A stretch of DNA of 64,000 nucleotides from Pseudoneobacillus sp042683745 (GTDB lineage Bacteria; Bacillota; Bacilli; Bacillales; Cytobacillaceae): positions 62,001 through 126,000 of the forward strand of contig NZ_JBHUJX010000003.1 of assembly GCF_042683745.1 (NCBI RefSeq). The letters run 5' to 3'. The translations under genes were made by a program, and so were the position numbers. Positions 35,424-44,295 of this stretch are shown here, in pieces. Numbering within the stretch: position 1 is the first letter of the stretch; every line of letters starts with the position of its first letter. The notes beneath the pieces are model-generated. The model was not told where the DNA came from. It searched no databases and saw nothing but the letters and a program-made list of their open reading frames with translations.

Positions 35424-36062
35424 CTAAACATTTGATTTTGTGCTAAGTAGCTTTACACCCATACCTATAAAAACAATGCCAGTTAATTTGTTGAGAATGG
35501 ATTCGGCTGTTTTATTTTCTCTAAATTTTTTCGTTGTAAAAGATGCACCTATGGCAATAGTCAGACACCAAATCGCTCCTGTTAAACAAGAGGTTAAACC
35601 TAATATTAAAAACGGGATCGGACCTGAACCGCCATTAGCTGTATCAATGAACTGAGGTATAAACGCTAAAAAGAATAGCGCGACTTTAGGATTCGTTACA
35701 TTTGTAACCAAACCTTGAAAAAATATCTTTTTATTCGTTTGTTTAGGTAAGGACGCCTTATTTTCAGTGGAGGAAGCCTTTGCTACTATCATCTTAACTC
35801 CCAAATACCCCAAATAACAGGCTCCAATAATTTTGATTGCATTAAATACTAAAGCTGAACTCATTAAAATAACTGATAAACCAAATGCCGCTAACAATGT
35901 GTGAACGATTGTCCCACATGTAATGCCTAGTGTGGAATATATGCCTGCTTTTCTTCCCTGAGAGATACTTCTGCTAATAATATACATTGTATCCGTTCCA
36001 GGAGTTATACTTAAAAGAATAGCAGCCATTAAAAATACTTCATAATTAACAATTCCATGCAA
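35424..36062 (-). CDS. LysE/RhtB family amino-acid exporter
   Basis: A 212-residue membrane protein with about six helices and the family opening: AAILLSITPGTDTMYIISRSISQGRKAGIYSTLGI. The conserved NPK appears as TNVTNPKVALFFLAFIPQFI. Members export basic amino acids, homoserine or related metabolites. The start is a TTG at 36062 with GGAGGG eight bases before it. This is the last host gene before the transposon. Confidence 0.85.
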   Translation of the reverse strand: MHGIVNYEVFLMAAILLSITPGTDTMYIISRSISQGRKAGIYSTLGITCGTIVHTLLAAFGLSVILMSSALVFNAIKIIGACYLGYLGVKMIVAKASSTENKASLPKQTNKKIFFQGLVTNVTNPKVALFFLAFIPQFIDTANGGSGPIPFLILGLTSCLTGAIWCLTIAIGASFTTKKFRENKTAESILNKLTGIVFIGMGVKLLSTKSNV

Positions 36063-36158
36063 AATGAGTCCCTCCCTTTTTTATAACACGATAAACTTTC
36101 CTAATAACAATAATAATCACTTTACTGAACAGTTCACTAATATAAAACCATTTATATA

Positions 36159-36191
36159 CTAGAAAAGGAGCCATTTACACGGCTCCTTTTC
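36159..36191. terminator. hairpin terminator left of the transposon, probably the original glmS terminator
   Basis: AGAAAAGGAGCC and GGCTCCTTTTCT form a 12-bp stem with an 8-base loop and a TTTTCT tail in either direction. It lies about 60 bases beyond the left copy of the target duplication. Before the insertion it would have been about 85-90 bases downstream of the glmS stop. No other gene reads toward it, since the LysE gene is transcribed away. Confidence 0.65.
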
Positions 36192-36247
36192 TATTCAAAG
36201 CTTTAATATTGTCACTTACATTAGATTTACTTCTATAAACTATTCTA

Positions 36248-36252
36248 GTCCA
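36248..36252. repeat. target-site duplication (left copy) of the Tn7-like element
   Basis: GTCCA immediately before the TGT of the left end, identical to 60763-60767 immediately after the ACA of the right end. Five-base duplications are the Tn7 hallmark. Confidence 0.9.
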
Positions 36253-36410
36253 TGTTGGTTTGGAATAAAGTTTGATTAAAAGTGTGCTGTAAACATTAAT
36301 TTTACAATAGAGGAAACTCACACACTTTGAAAAAAGATTAATCAAAATGTGCGAGTTTGATTTTTAAATGAAGTAAATTTTTATAAAAAAGTTCAATCAA
36401 AAAATACATG
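36253..36410 (+). repeat. left end of the Tn7-like element: three spaced TnsB-type sites
   Basis: Terminal TGTTGGTTTGG is followed by sites with the core AAA(A)AG-TT(T/A)-ATTAAAA at about 36267-36285, 36327-36350 (TTGAAAAAAGATTAATCAAA) and 36381-36404 (TTATAAAAAAGTTCAATC). Three separated sites over about 150 bases is the arrangement of a Tn7 left end. Confidence 0.8.
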
Positions 36411-36467
36411 TTTTAATTATTTCAACTTCATATTACTAAATTTATGTGTGCTTGAACATTTAGAGAA

Positions 36468-36625
36468 TCATACAAATAAATCCATCTCATCATTGTTTAT
36501 AGTATTATAATAAATACTTTTTGGAGGATCTAACTTCTCTACAGTACATTTCGTACCCTGAGACTTCTCAATTGCTGTGTCATGTAATATTTCGACTTTT
36601 ACTGCCCATTTGAAGTTATTTCTTC
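36468..36625 (-). pseudogene. 3' remnant of an unidentified gene
   Basis: The minus strand has about 50 open codons (beginning NFKWAVKVEILHDTAIEK, ending NDEMDLFV) up to a stop at 36468, with no start codon or RBS. Upstream, another frame reads GDLTCPV before stops, suggesting frameshifts in a former gene. I do not recognise the family. Confidence 0.35.
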
Positions 36626-36858
36626 ATACTGGGCATGTTAAGTCCCCATTTTGATTAGTTATTGTCTCAAAAATTATAATTCTCCCCTCACTCAGATATA
36701 AATAGAAGTAGATGGATATTCCCAATCAATTGCTATATGCTTAAGATAAAAATTAGGAAACCCTAACAATAGCGTCTCTAGAATAACAAGTCGGCACTAT
36801 TTCAGCATTACAATAAACCATATTTTGTATTATAGTATAAATATAGGGGGTAATTATA

Positions 36859-37794
36859 TTGTTTTCTATACCTACTTTAATCATCTGTTTTATTTTTAGT
36901 TCCTTACCTTTCATTCCATTGTTTAGATTAGTTTCTCCATTAAACCAAATGCTTATTATGGGTAATAATAAGGGCATAGAAAGAGATGTATTTAGTCCCT
37001 TTGATAAGCTAAAGCTAGAAGATTTTCGCGATTTCAAAAATTTTATTAATATAAATTTTTATAATTTTGATTCTCATGAGAGAGATAGTATATATAATTT
37101 ATGCCTAAAAGTAAGAAATGGATTTTTTATCCATATTTCTACAGGGTTTCTTTACTTATTTCTGTTGTTTCTCTTGATAATTAATATATTTTCAAATTTT
37201 ATTTTCGAAGATAAATTTACTATTATTGAGCAAATATTATGGATGTTTTCTTTATTATTACCGTTTTCAATATTCTATTTAATACCTCTCCTTCGACTAA
37301 TGAAGAAAATGAGATTAGCAATCTTTTTAGAATTTTTAATTATTAAGCTATTACGTTTCCCAGATGTAATAATTAAATATGTATGGAGATCGTCCATTGG
37401 TGTTTCTAAATTTATAATTTTGTCTATATATATGTGTTTTATTATATATTTGTGGACATTAATACCCCAAATATCTCACCTTAGAATTGAAATACTTTAT
37501 TATTTTTTCTGTTTATGTATATATCATTACGGAATTAATTATGTGCTAGGAAGTTTATTTAATAAATTAGATAAAAATGCATATCCTGATATTTCATTGG
37601 AACATAGCAGAAAAATACAAAAGAACTTTAATTACTTATTCATGTTTATGATTTATGTTATCGCATATTTAATTAAAATTGAGACTTCAGGTATTTTTAT
37701 TTCTATAACCTTAATATTTTTATTGGACACATTTATTTCTAATCAACAGCAAATCATCAAAGAGTATAAAAATGATAGAATAAAAAAAATGTAA
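36859..37794 (+). CDS. multi-pass membrane protein, unidentified cargo gene
   Basis: A 311-residue very hydrophobic protein with about seven membrane segments. These include FSIPTLIICFIFSSLPFIPL, FLYLFLLFLLIINIFSNFIF, IFYLIPLLRLMK, KFIILSIYMCFIIYLW, YYFFCLCIYHYGIN and a pair near the end. A soluble stretch near residues 40-85 interrupts them. No motif I know is present. The start is a TTG after AGGGGG. The gene is more AT-rich than the host genes. It is the first cargo gene inside the left end, followed by a decayed protease gene on the other strand. Confidence 0.55.
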   Translation: MFSIPTLIICFIFSSLPFIPLFRLVSPLNQMLIMGNNKGIERDVFSPFDKLKLEDFRDFKNFININFYNFDSHERDSIYNLCLKVRNGFFIHISTGFLYLFLLFLLIINIFSNFIFEDKFTIIEQILWMFSLLLPFSIFYLIPLLRLMKKMRLAIFLEFLIIKLLRFPDVIIKYVWRSSIGVSKFIILSIYMCFIIYLWTLIPQISHLRIEILYYFFCLCIYHYGINYVLGSLFNKLDKNAYPDISLEHSRKIQKNFNYLFMFMIYVIAYLIKIETSGIFISITLIFLLDTFISNQQQIIKEYKNDRIKKM

Positions 37795-37884
37795 AACTAG
37801 CATACATATATTTACAATAACTATGATAAGTATAGATAAGCCCACAATAATTATATAGATCCAATATAACCAATTGCCGTTTTC

Positions 37885-38424
37885 TCATAACAAACGGGCA
37901 TCCGTTATCCCAAGAGTTGTTTTTGTAATACTCTGCATGTGTCCTTTTATTTCTGTAGGTTTCTCTTTTCTCCCATTAATCATTTTTACATAGGGGATTA
38001 CAATTGACATTATGAACGTTACAAATATAAGTAATAATGTAATAACAAAGTAAATCGTACTTGAGTAATATAAAGGAGCAATTGTGAAACCAAAAGCTAT
38101 AATTACAATACCGATAATAAATTCAGTCGCTGGTCCAGAAAGTGCAAACGAAAGTACTCTCCACCTATTGGTATCAGAGTAGACATTGTTCCAAGGATAT
38201 GCAATTCCACGTGTTTTTCGATTTTTTTTAGGCCTTGTCTATCGAAGAATAGGTATTCCAAAGCAACAATAACTATAAAGTTTTTTTCCATTAATATCAC
38301 CAATCATAATACCGCACTCAGTTTCCTTGTATTTATATTTCAAAATTATATAATGACCAATTTCATGAACATAGGTAGTGAATTTGAAAGAGTAGGTTAA
38401 AGTTAGTAAAGTAAGCAATATCAA
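37885..38424 (-). pseudogene. frameshifted M50-type membrane metalloprotease
   Basis: Three frames must be joined to read the protein. The first (from 38424) has KFTTYVHEIGHYIILKYKY with the zinc-binding HExxH. The second (to about 38160) has KKIEKHVELHILGTM. The third has WRVLSFALSGPATEFIIGI, several membrane helices and a stop at 37885. HEIGH followed by an ALxGPxxxF segment is typical of site-2-protease-like M50 peptidases. At least two frameshifts disrupt it, so it is inactive unless the sequence has errors. Confidence 0.6.
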
Positions 38425-38610
38425 CGAAATTATTTCCAGTTATAACTAATCCCCCTTCTAAAAATTCTCTGCCTCATTATTTCAAATATATTTATGTGAA
38501 CCATCCTCACTATTACATATAGAAATGAACTTAGATTACGGGATAATAACCCTTAATTTCATATAACTTTTTATAAGAATACCCTTATCGAAGCTGTAGA
38601 CTTCTTGTAG

Positions 38611-38627
38611 AGAATCTATTGTAATTG
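38611..38627. repeat. left half of a palindrome split by the nested element
   Basis: AGAATCTATTGTAAT at 38611-38625 is the exact reverse complement of 44575-44589. Removing the nested element and one copy of its duplication restores a 35-base palindrome with 15-bp arms and a 5-base centre. The last bases overlap the target duplication AATTG (38623-38627). Confidence 0.85.
38623..38627. repeat. target-site duplication (left copy) of the nested element
   Basis: AATTG just before the TGT of the nested left end, identical to 44570-44574 after its right-end ACA. Confidence 0.88.
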
Positions 38628-38782
38628 TGTCGCTTTTAAAAAAAGTTTGATTAAAAATATCGTGTTAATCCGTATTCTATGGTAAACAAAAAGAATCCAT
38701 TTTGAAAAAAGATTGATCAAAATGGATTCTTATCTATCAGGTTTATGTTTCGATTTTATAAAAAAGTTTGATCATGTTCTGC
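38628..38782 (+). repeat. left end of the nested element: three spaced TnsB-type sites
   Basis: Sites at about 38636-38660 (AAAAAAAGTTTGATTAAAA), 38701-38722 (TTTGAAAAAAGATTGATC) and 38755-38776 (TTTATAAAAAAGTTTGATC). They strongly resemble the three sites of the outer left end and have the same orientation and spacing. Confidence 0.8.
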
Positions 38783-38787
38783 CTGTG

Positions 38788-38816
38788 TTACTCCACAATC
38801 GCGCCCGTTTGCGGAA
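38788..38816 (+). repeat. intergenic motif copy A of the nested element
   Basis: TTACTCCACAATCGCGCCCG followed by TTTGCGGAA. The same 29-base motif recurs at 41944-41972, 43238-43266 and 44423-44451, always on the + strand and always between cargo genes. Confidence 0.6.
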
Positions 38817-38989
38817 TATTAGTTTTTTATTTCATAGTATCGTTGTACTGCGCAATAATTAGTTCTGTTGTTTTTTCATATTACTTATTCAACATTAGCC
38901 CTAAAAAAGAAGCGTTATGAGATACACGCCAGATTACTTCAGTTCCATTAAAATCAAGGCTTGCACCTGAATGTAGAATTAATATTTAA

Positions 38990-39310
38990 AGTCTATTATT
39001 ATCTATTTGTTCTCTCTAGTTAAAAATGAATAAGTATTCAAGTATTTTTCAGCTATTTCTGGTATATGGGCCACATATCTTTAAAATGCTTAATTGCATC
39101 ATTAATAGGTAATTCCCATTCTACACAAATTTTCATAGAGCTAACTTTTTTCTTGAATGGAATATGAGAATATACTCCCTATGTTTTTGGAATATCCTCT
39201 TCTTTTATCTCAAAAATAGCAGAAGGGGTCAGACGATCAGGATAGAAGTTGCTAACTCCGATAGCTCTAACCTTACCCTATCGTCTTCCAATTCCCCTTT
39301 AATCTTAGTT
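38990..39310 (-). pseudogene. decayed coding sequence with an aldo/keto-reductase-like fragment
   Basis: The minus strand reads VRAIGVSNFYPDRL, the classic aldo/keto reductase segment, then IFEIKEEDIPK, VSSMKICVEWELPINDAIKHF and IAEKYLNTYSFLT in shifting frames with stops between. It could be one eroded gene or a mosaic of two. It lies just downstream of the intact aldo/keto reductase gene but is not a repeat of it. Confidence 0.45.
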
Positions 39311-39379
39311 CCACTTCTTGATTGGGAACTCTTCCTTCTTGAAATTAACTTGTGAACTTTTTCAAGTGTGTTTTAATCA

Positions 39380-40321
39380 CTACAAGTTATTTAATCTGTC
39401 TAAGATTTCCTTAGGCAACTTAATTTCAGTTGCCTGTAGGTTGGTTTCGATTTGTTCAATGTTGCTTGCCCCAACAATAGCACTTGCGATATTTGGATTA
39501 CTTAATATCCATGCTAGGCTTAAATGTGTTAAACTTATTCCTAATTCCTTTGCAAGATTACTAAAATTCTCTATTCTTTCATAATCATTTTTTCTCATAT
39601 ATTGTTGAATAGTTCGATTGGCTAAAGGATTAGCACTTCTACTATTTTTTGGAGCATCCTTACCATACGTATATTTTCCCGTTAAAACCCCTTGTGCCAG
39701 TGGTGAGTAGACCACCTGACTAATGCCCCGTTCATGGCAAGTAGGTATAACTTCTTTTTCAATTTCACGATTTAATAGATTATATTTTGGCTGATTGACA
39801 ATTAAACGGTTCCAGTTATAACGATCTATTACTTCAAACGTTTCTTGGATTTGAGTAGCAGTCCAATTACTAACACCAAAGTAGTGAATTTTTCCCTGCG
39901 TAATTAAATCGTTAATTGCCCGAAGACTTTCTTCGATTGGGGTATCAGAATCAAAACCATGAAAGTAATATACATCAATATAATCTACCCTTAACCTTTT
40001 CAAACTTGCCTCTACCTGCTCAATGATATGCTTCCGAGAAAGTCCCTTATCATTTGGCCATTCTCCCATTGGCCAGTAAACCTTTGTTGCAATAACAAGC
40101 GATTGTCTTGGGAAATCTTGAATAATCTCACCGAATAATGATTCAGCACCTCCTCTTTCATACATATTGGCTGTATCAAAAAAGTTAACACCTAATTCAT
40201 ATGCGCGATGAATTATTTTGGACGTTTTCTGCCTATCGATATAATTCCCGTAAGTAAGCCAACTCCCAAGACTAATTTCACTAACCTTTAATCCAGACTG
40301 CCCTAATTTTCGATAATTCAA
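39380..40321 (-). CDS. aldo/keto reductase
   Basis: A 313-residue NADPH-dependent reductase of the group with voltage-gated potassium channel beta subunits and IolS/YghZ. The catalytic tetrad positions are visible: Asp and Tyr in FFDTANMYERGG, Lys in IATKVYWPMG and His in VYYFHGFDS. NADP-binding follows in FGVSNWTATQ and SAIVGASNIEQI. A GGGGAAGG site directs translation to a TTG at 40321, not the longer frame to 40360. Substrates are typically carbonyls such as methylglyoxal. The gene is divergent from the winged-helix regulator at 40449, which may control it. Confidence 0.88.
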   Translation of the reverse strand: MNYRKLGQSGLKVSEISLGSWLTYGNYIDRQKTSKIIHRAYELGVNFFDTANMYERGGAESLFGEIIQDFPRQSLVIATKVYWPMGEWPNDKGLSRKHIIEQVEASLKRLRVDYIDVYYFHGFDSDTPIEESLRAINDLITQGKIHYFGVSNWTATQIQETFEVIDRYNWNRLIVNQPKYNLLNREIEKEVIPTCHERGISQVVYSPLAQGVLTGKYTYGKDAPKNSRSANPLANRTIQQYMRKNDYERIENFSNLAKELGISLTHLSLAWILSNPNIASAIVGASNIEQIETNLQATEIKLPKEILDRLNNL

Positions 40322-40448
40322 TTTTTTCCTTCCCCTTCCATGATAAATGATCTTTATCATGATACTCCATGTTTGTCAGAGAATTATCAAAGGATGGCAG
40401 ATTAGTGATATAATAACAGCATATAAGTGAAAATGAGGTTGTTTAGAA

Positions 40449-41582
40449 ATGCTACAGTTCAATAAATTGAATTATTCCATCACATATAACAACATAAATA
40501 TTTCATTCTATCCAAAAGAATTTCAACTTCTATACTTTTTATACTCCAATTCCCATCAAGTTTTTTCACGCGACCATCTATTAGAAAAAATTTGGAGTAA
40601 TGAATCACCTATAGATCGGACAATAGACGATCATATTTATCGAATCAGGAAAAAAATAAATAGTATTCCTTTTGTTGAAATAAAAACAGTTCGCTCAAGT
40701 GGTTATCAGCTTGTAGATAGGCAACATATTTTTCCAAAGCCCTCCTATGGTAATTCTGACATTACTAGAATTACATCTGAATTAATCGAAAAATATAAAC
40801 AGTTGGGGCAAGGTAATCAAATTATACAACTTGAAAAGACTAAAGATGTACTAGATATCCAGTTGCATTTTTTCTATACCTTTTATTCAAGAATAATGAA
40901 TGGGGATTTTGACTGGGCCATCAAGACAGAGGAATTTCCATTTTGGAATAAACTTTACTTTCTATTGCAGTTTTATTATATGATTCAGTTTGAAGCTTCC
41001 AAATCAGTCTATTATTTTGAATGTGCACTTGCTCATAATAGAATGCCTTATAACTATCAGCGTGATACTAAAATGCTAAAAATTTTCGACGCTTATATTG
41101 AAAACAATCAGTTAGATCAAGCATTTAAAACTTTAGAATTAACAGATTTTTATATTAAAAAAGACGAATTATCAAATTATCTCATACCTACTAAAATAAA
41201 GTATATCTATGCATATTTATTCTCTGGAAATTTGGAAAAAACTGAGGAGACAGTTCAAGAAGTGGAATCATTACTAGACAACTCTCCGTATTACCGAGAA
41301 ACTGGGAATTTTTTGATTGCTAGAGGAATATGGCTTCTTATTACGGGAAAAGAGAAAGAAGCAGAAAAATCTATTCGAGATGGTGTTTCTTTTTTAAAGG
41401 AATCAGGTTTTACATGGTTTTATATTAAAGGAATCCATACTATTTTGTTTAACCTTAAACGTCATTTTTCAAACGAAAGACTTCTGAGTATTTATTCAAG
41501 GGAATGGACTCTCTTAGATAAAACATACCATTTTTCACAAATGGAAAAGAATTTATTAGGACAATTTAATACATACCTTTAG
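40449..41582 (+). CDS. winged-helix regulator without receiver, helical-repeat C-terminus
   Basis: A 377-residue protein. Residues 1-95 are an OmpR/PhoB-type winged helix (FYPKEFQLLYFLYSNSHQVFSRDHLLEKIW, TIDDHIYRIRKKI, VRSSGYQLV). There is no receiver domain. The remaining 280 residues are helical with TPR-like periodicity (QLDQAFKTLELTDFY, GNLEKTEETVQEVESLLD, EKEAEKSIRDGVSFL). This is the layout of regulators that sense a peptide, protein or small ligand through the helical domain. It is divergent from the aldo/keto reductase by 127 bases, so it may regulate that gene and itself. Confidence 0.8.
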   Translation: MLQFNKLNYSITYNNINISFYPKEFQLLYFLYSNSHQVFSRDHLLEKIWSNESPIDRTIDDHIYRIRKKINSIPFVEIKTVRSSGYQLVDRQHIFPKPSYGNSDITRITSELIEKYKQLGQGNQIIQLEKTKDVLDIQLHFFYTFYSRIMNGDFDWAIKTEEFPFWNKLYFLLQFYYMIQFEASKSVYYFECALAHNRMPYNYQRDTKMLKIFDAYIENNQLDQAFKTLELTDFYIKKDELSNYLIPTKIKYIYAYLFSGNLEKTEETVQEVESLLDNSPYYRETGNFLIARGIWLLITGKEKEAEKSIRDGVSFLKESGFTWFYIKGIHTILFNLKRHFSNERLLSIYSREWTLLDKTYHFSQMEKNLLGQFNTYL

Positions 41583-42108
41583 GAAGTTTAAAGGATTTGT
41601 TTTAACAACTGTTTCAAAGAGATTCTTATAAAATGAATATCTAAAAAGCCGAATGAAAAAGAAAATATATTCAGTTCAGCTTGACTATGTCAAAATACTA
41701 GAGTCTATACTCTGCCACAACGTTAAGACTGTAATAGTGTCATATAGAATCTAATGAAACCATTTTTTCAGTAAACAATTTAAAACCTAATAAAGGCGCC
41801 TCCTGTACGGTCCTAAGAATCTACTTTTTTTTATTTATCTAGTTTAACTGAAGCAAGCCTTTAGTTTTAGTACATTATTTCACAAAGTCACCTAAAAATG
41901 GAGATCTTTGCTGCGCAGTAAGAGTCTACTACGAATTAGGGGGTTACACTACAATCTGGCCCTATTACTGAAAAAAGGCACAATTCTTCTTCAAGAATTG
42001 CGCCCGATTGTTGAATAACAGATTCAAATTTATTGCATTTTATCATCGTATTCGTATTCACACAATATCTTTTTTTTTCATTTTAAAAAAACTCGTATAT
42101 AAGTACGG
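41583..42108. other. intergenic gap of 526 bases within the nested element
   Basis: It holds motif copy B (41944-41972), a further GCGCCCGATTGTTGAATAA stretch at 41999-42018 and a small CAATTCTT-AAGAATTG dyad. I see no gene in it. Confidence 0.5.
41944..41972 (+). repeat. intergenic motif copy B of the nested element
   Basis: TTACACTACAATCTGGCCCT followed by ATTACTGAA. Related to copies A, C and D. A second partial copy (GCGCCCGATTGTTGAATAA) follows at 41999-42018. Confidence 0.5.
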
Positions 42109-43029
42109 TCATCCTTTGTGGTTTGTATTCATTTCACACTGAATGAGCTCTACTGCTTCTTCAAACATCTCTCTATTATTTCTTTTTAGGCCTTCTAATA
42201 ATAGTGCTACGTTATCAGCTGTCAGGAAAAAAGAGAGCTTTTCGTACTTATGTTGAACGTTTTCTTCCTCTCTCAGTTCCATTACTTTTTTAGTAAATAT
42301 TTCTCCACACTCCTCCAACAAATATAAATATTCATAATCAGGGTCACCAATCTTCATGTCACCAAAATCGATGATTCCAGTTATTTCTTGTCTCTTTAGA
42401 TCAAATAATAAATGGTCCATCGATAAATCAGCATGAAGGAGCTTAGGTGAATATCTGAAATGGTTTTTATCTTCTAGGTATGTTTCGAATCGAAAAGCAA
42501 TATATGTTTGCATATCTTGTTTGATTTTAGTAAAGGCTTTTTCCTTCACCTCATTGAAAGTCTCTAAGTAATATGGATAGAAATTCGTTTCAGGTATATT
42601 TAAGTTTTTCGCCTGTTCAACACAGAATGAACTGATCTGATCCATAAACTCGGCAATTTGATGGGCGATTTTGTTCTTTGTTTCTGATGGTAATGAGCAA
42701 AATAGTTGTTCATCCATAGGCTCTCCTGGCAATAATCTGTAGCCGACAAAGGGATAACCATTATCTTGTTTCCCACAATAAATAAATTCCGGTATTTTTA
42801 GAGAAATATGTTTTTTTAGGCTTGGTAACGCCTTTATTTCTTTTTCTGTATCAATAGCTCCGTCTTTTTCTTTTGGAAATCGAAATACTATCTCATGATT
42901 GATCAGATAGGCACGACTCATCCAGCCCTCACCAAGTTGCATTATATGATTAATTTTCAAGTTCTTAAAATTACTCATAATCATTTTCTTAACCCACTCA
43001 AACTCAGCATTCTCGATACTGCTATCCAT
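42109..43029 (-). CDS. aminoglycoside phosphotransferase family protein, APH(2'')-like
   Basis: A 306-residue kinase-fold protein. The catalytic loop reads LLHADLSMDHLLFD (HxDxxxxH/N type) and the metal segment GIIDFGDMKIGDPDYEYLYLL. N-terminal EGWMSRAYLINHEIVFRFP gives the nucleotide-binding lysine-equivalent region. This pattern, in particular HADLSxDHxLFD with GIIDFGD, is close to that remembered for 2''-aminoglycoside phosphotransferases of Gram-positive cocci. Those enzymes use ATP or GTP to inactivate gentamicin-type drugs. Activity here is not proven; many family members act on other alcohols. A good AGGAGA site precedes the ATG. Confidence 0.75.
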   Translation of the reverse strand: MDSSIENAEFEWVKKMIMSNFKNLKINHIMQLGEGWMSRAYLINHEIVFRFPKEKDGAIDTEKEIKALPSLKKHISLKIPEFIYCGKQDNGYPFVGYRLLPGEPMDEQLFCSLPSETKNKIAHQIAEFMDQISSFCVEQAKNLNIPETNFYPYYLETFNEVKEKAFTKIKQDMQTYIAFRFETYLEDKNHFRYSPKLLHADLSMDHLLFDLKRQEITGIIDFGDMKIGDPDYEYLYLLEECGEIFTKKVMELREEENVQHKYEKLSFFLTADNVALLLEGLKRNNREMFEEAVELIQCEMNTNHKG

Positions 43030-43362
43030 CCTAATTAGTCTCCTTTGCTAGTATGGGCACTTCTACTTTCAATAAAATCCAACCTTTAATTCATCAATAC
43101 AAAATCCATAAAAAATGATTTTTTATCTCTTCATATCTTGAAAAAAGTATTTCGCTCCAAATACTATTACACACATCCAAATTCTATACTTTTACTCAAC
43201 ATCGTGCTTTTTAGCTTAATAACATCTTTATTATGGTTTATTCCACAATCTGGCCCGTTTGTTGAAGCAACAAATCTTCTATTGACTGATATTGAGGAAT
43301 AAGAAAGTACAGTTTTTTGTATGCCTATTTCACATAATCTTTGTTATCAGTAATTGTTTAGA
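43030..43362. other. intergenic gap of 333 bases within the nested element
   Basis: It separates the pyrF and APH-like genes, both on the minus strand, and contains motif copy C (43238-43266). I see no gene or clear terminator in it. Confidence 0.45.
43238..43266 (+). repeat. intergenic motif copy C of the nested element
   Basis: TTATTCCACAATCTGGCCCG followed by TTTGTTGAA; the most complete copy and used here as the consensus. Confidence 0.6.
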
Positions 43363-44295
43363 TTAACATTTTAAGGAGTTTGTGTTGAATCGAACTTCAT
43401 TGATCTGTTTTTTTGCTGTAATAGTTGCATCAGCAATAGATTTAGACATTTGTTCTTTTGAAATGTTTCTCCAATTTTCATCTTTTTTATTAAAACAATA
43501 GCTATACGTAATTCCTCTGGACGAAGATATAATAGCTCCTAGACCCTTTTCATCGAAGAAGACAGCTAAATCTTCTGCTTTTCCACCTTGTACACCTAAC
43601 CCAGGTACTAAGAAGATTGAGTGTGGTAACAATTCTCTTATTTTTTTTGCGTCCGATGGGTAGGTTGCCCCTACGACAGCTCCAATAAATGAGTAGTTAT
43701 TTTCACCTTTAGTTGCTGCGGCTAAAGCATTTATATCTTGCGCCATTTGCATGTACAAGATTTCACCATTTTGTAGCTTTAAATCCTGAATTTCGAATGA
43801 AGAAGGATTTGATGTTTTTAGTAACAAAAATAGACCTTTATTGTTTTTTTGTGCAACTTCAATAAAAGGATTGTAGCCATCACTTCCTAAGAATGGATTT
43901 ACAGTGACCATATCACCTGATAAAGATCCATTGGTTAAAAATGCTTGTGCATATGCTTTTGAAGTTGAACCGATATCTCCTCTTTTTGCATCGTTAATTA
44001 CTATTACGTTTTTTGATCGAGCATATTGTATTGTTTCTTCTAAAGCTTTAATTCCTGCGCTACCATGTACTTCGTAATAAGCAAGCTGTGGCTTTACTGC
44101 TACTACATGATCACAGACTTCATCAATTACTAATTTGTTAAAGTTTATTATGGCATTACATATTCCTTCTGTTGTTTGTGTTGTTTTGTTTAACAAGAAG
44201 TCTGGGAAATACGTTATATCAGGGTCTAATCCAACTACTAAAGCTGTGTTTTTTCTAATACTGTGCTCAATCAATGTGTCTGCGAAGTTTTTCAT
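43363..44295 (-). CDS. pyrF: orotidine 5'-phosphate decarboxylase, type 2
   Basis: A 310-residue enzyme for the last step of UMP synthesis (OMP to UMP plus CO2). The catalytic segment is VINDAKRGDIGST, with Lys and Asp of the active site; AVKPQLAYYE and VPGLGVQGG (phosphate-binding) are also present. Length and the opening NTALVVGLDPD mark the longer type-2 subfamily (PyrF sub2), unlike the roughly 235-residue type-1 enzyme usual in Bacillus pyr operons. It lies alone in a transposon, away from other pyr genes, so it is probably an extra acquired copy. AAGGAG precedes the ATG. Confidence 0.88.
   Translation of the reverse strand: MKNFADTLIEHSIRKNTALVVGLDPDITYFPDFLLNKTTQTTEGICNAIINFNKLVIDEVCDHVVAVKPQLAYYEVHGSAGIKALEETIQYARSKNVIVINDAKRGDIGSTSKAYAQAFLTNGSLSGDMVTVNPFLGSDGYNPFIEVAQKNNKGLFLLLKTSNPSSFEIQDLKLQNGEILYMQMAQDINALAAATKGENNYSFIGAVVGATYPSDAKKIRELLPHSIFLVPGLGVQGGKAEDLAVFFDEKGLGAIISSSRGITYSYCFNKKDENWRNISKEQMSKSIADATITAKKQINEVRFNTNSLKC

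Noticed and set aside
36753..37037. 94-codon minus-strand frame opposite the membrane protein
   Set aside because: It is antisense to the start of a longer frame that has an RBS and consistent membrane segments; no motif.
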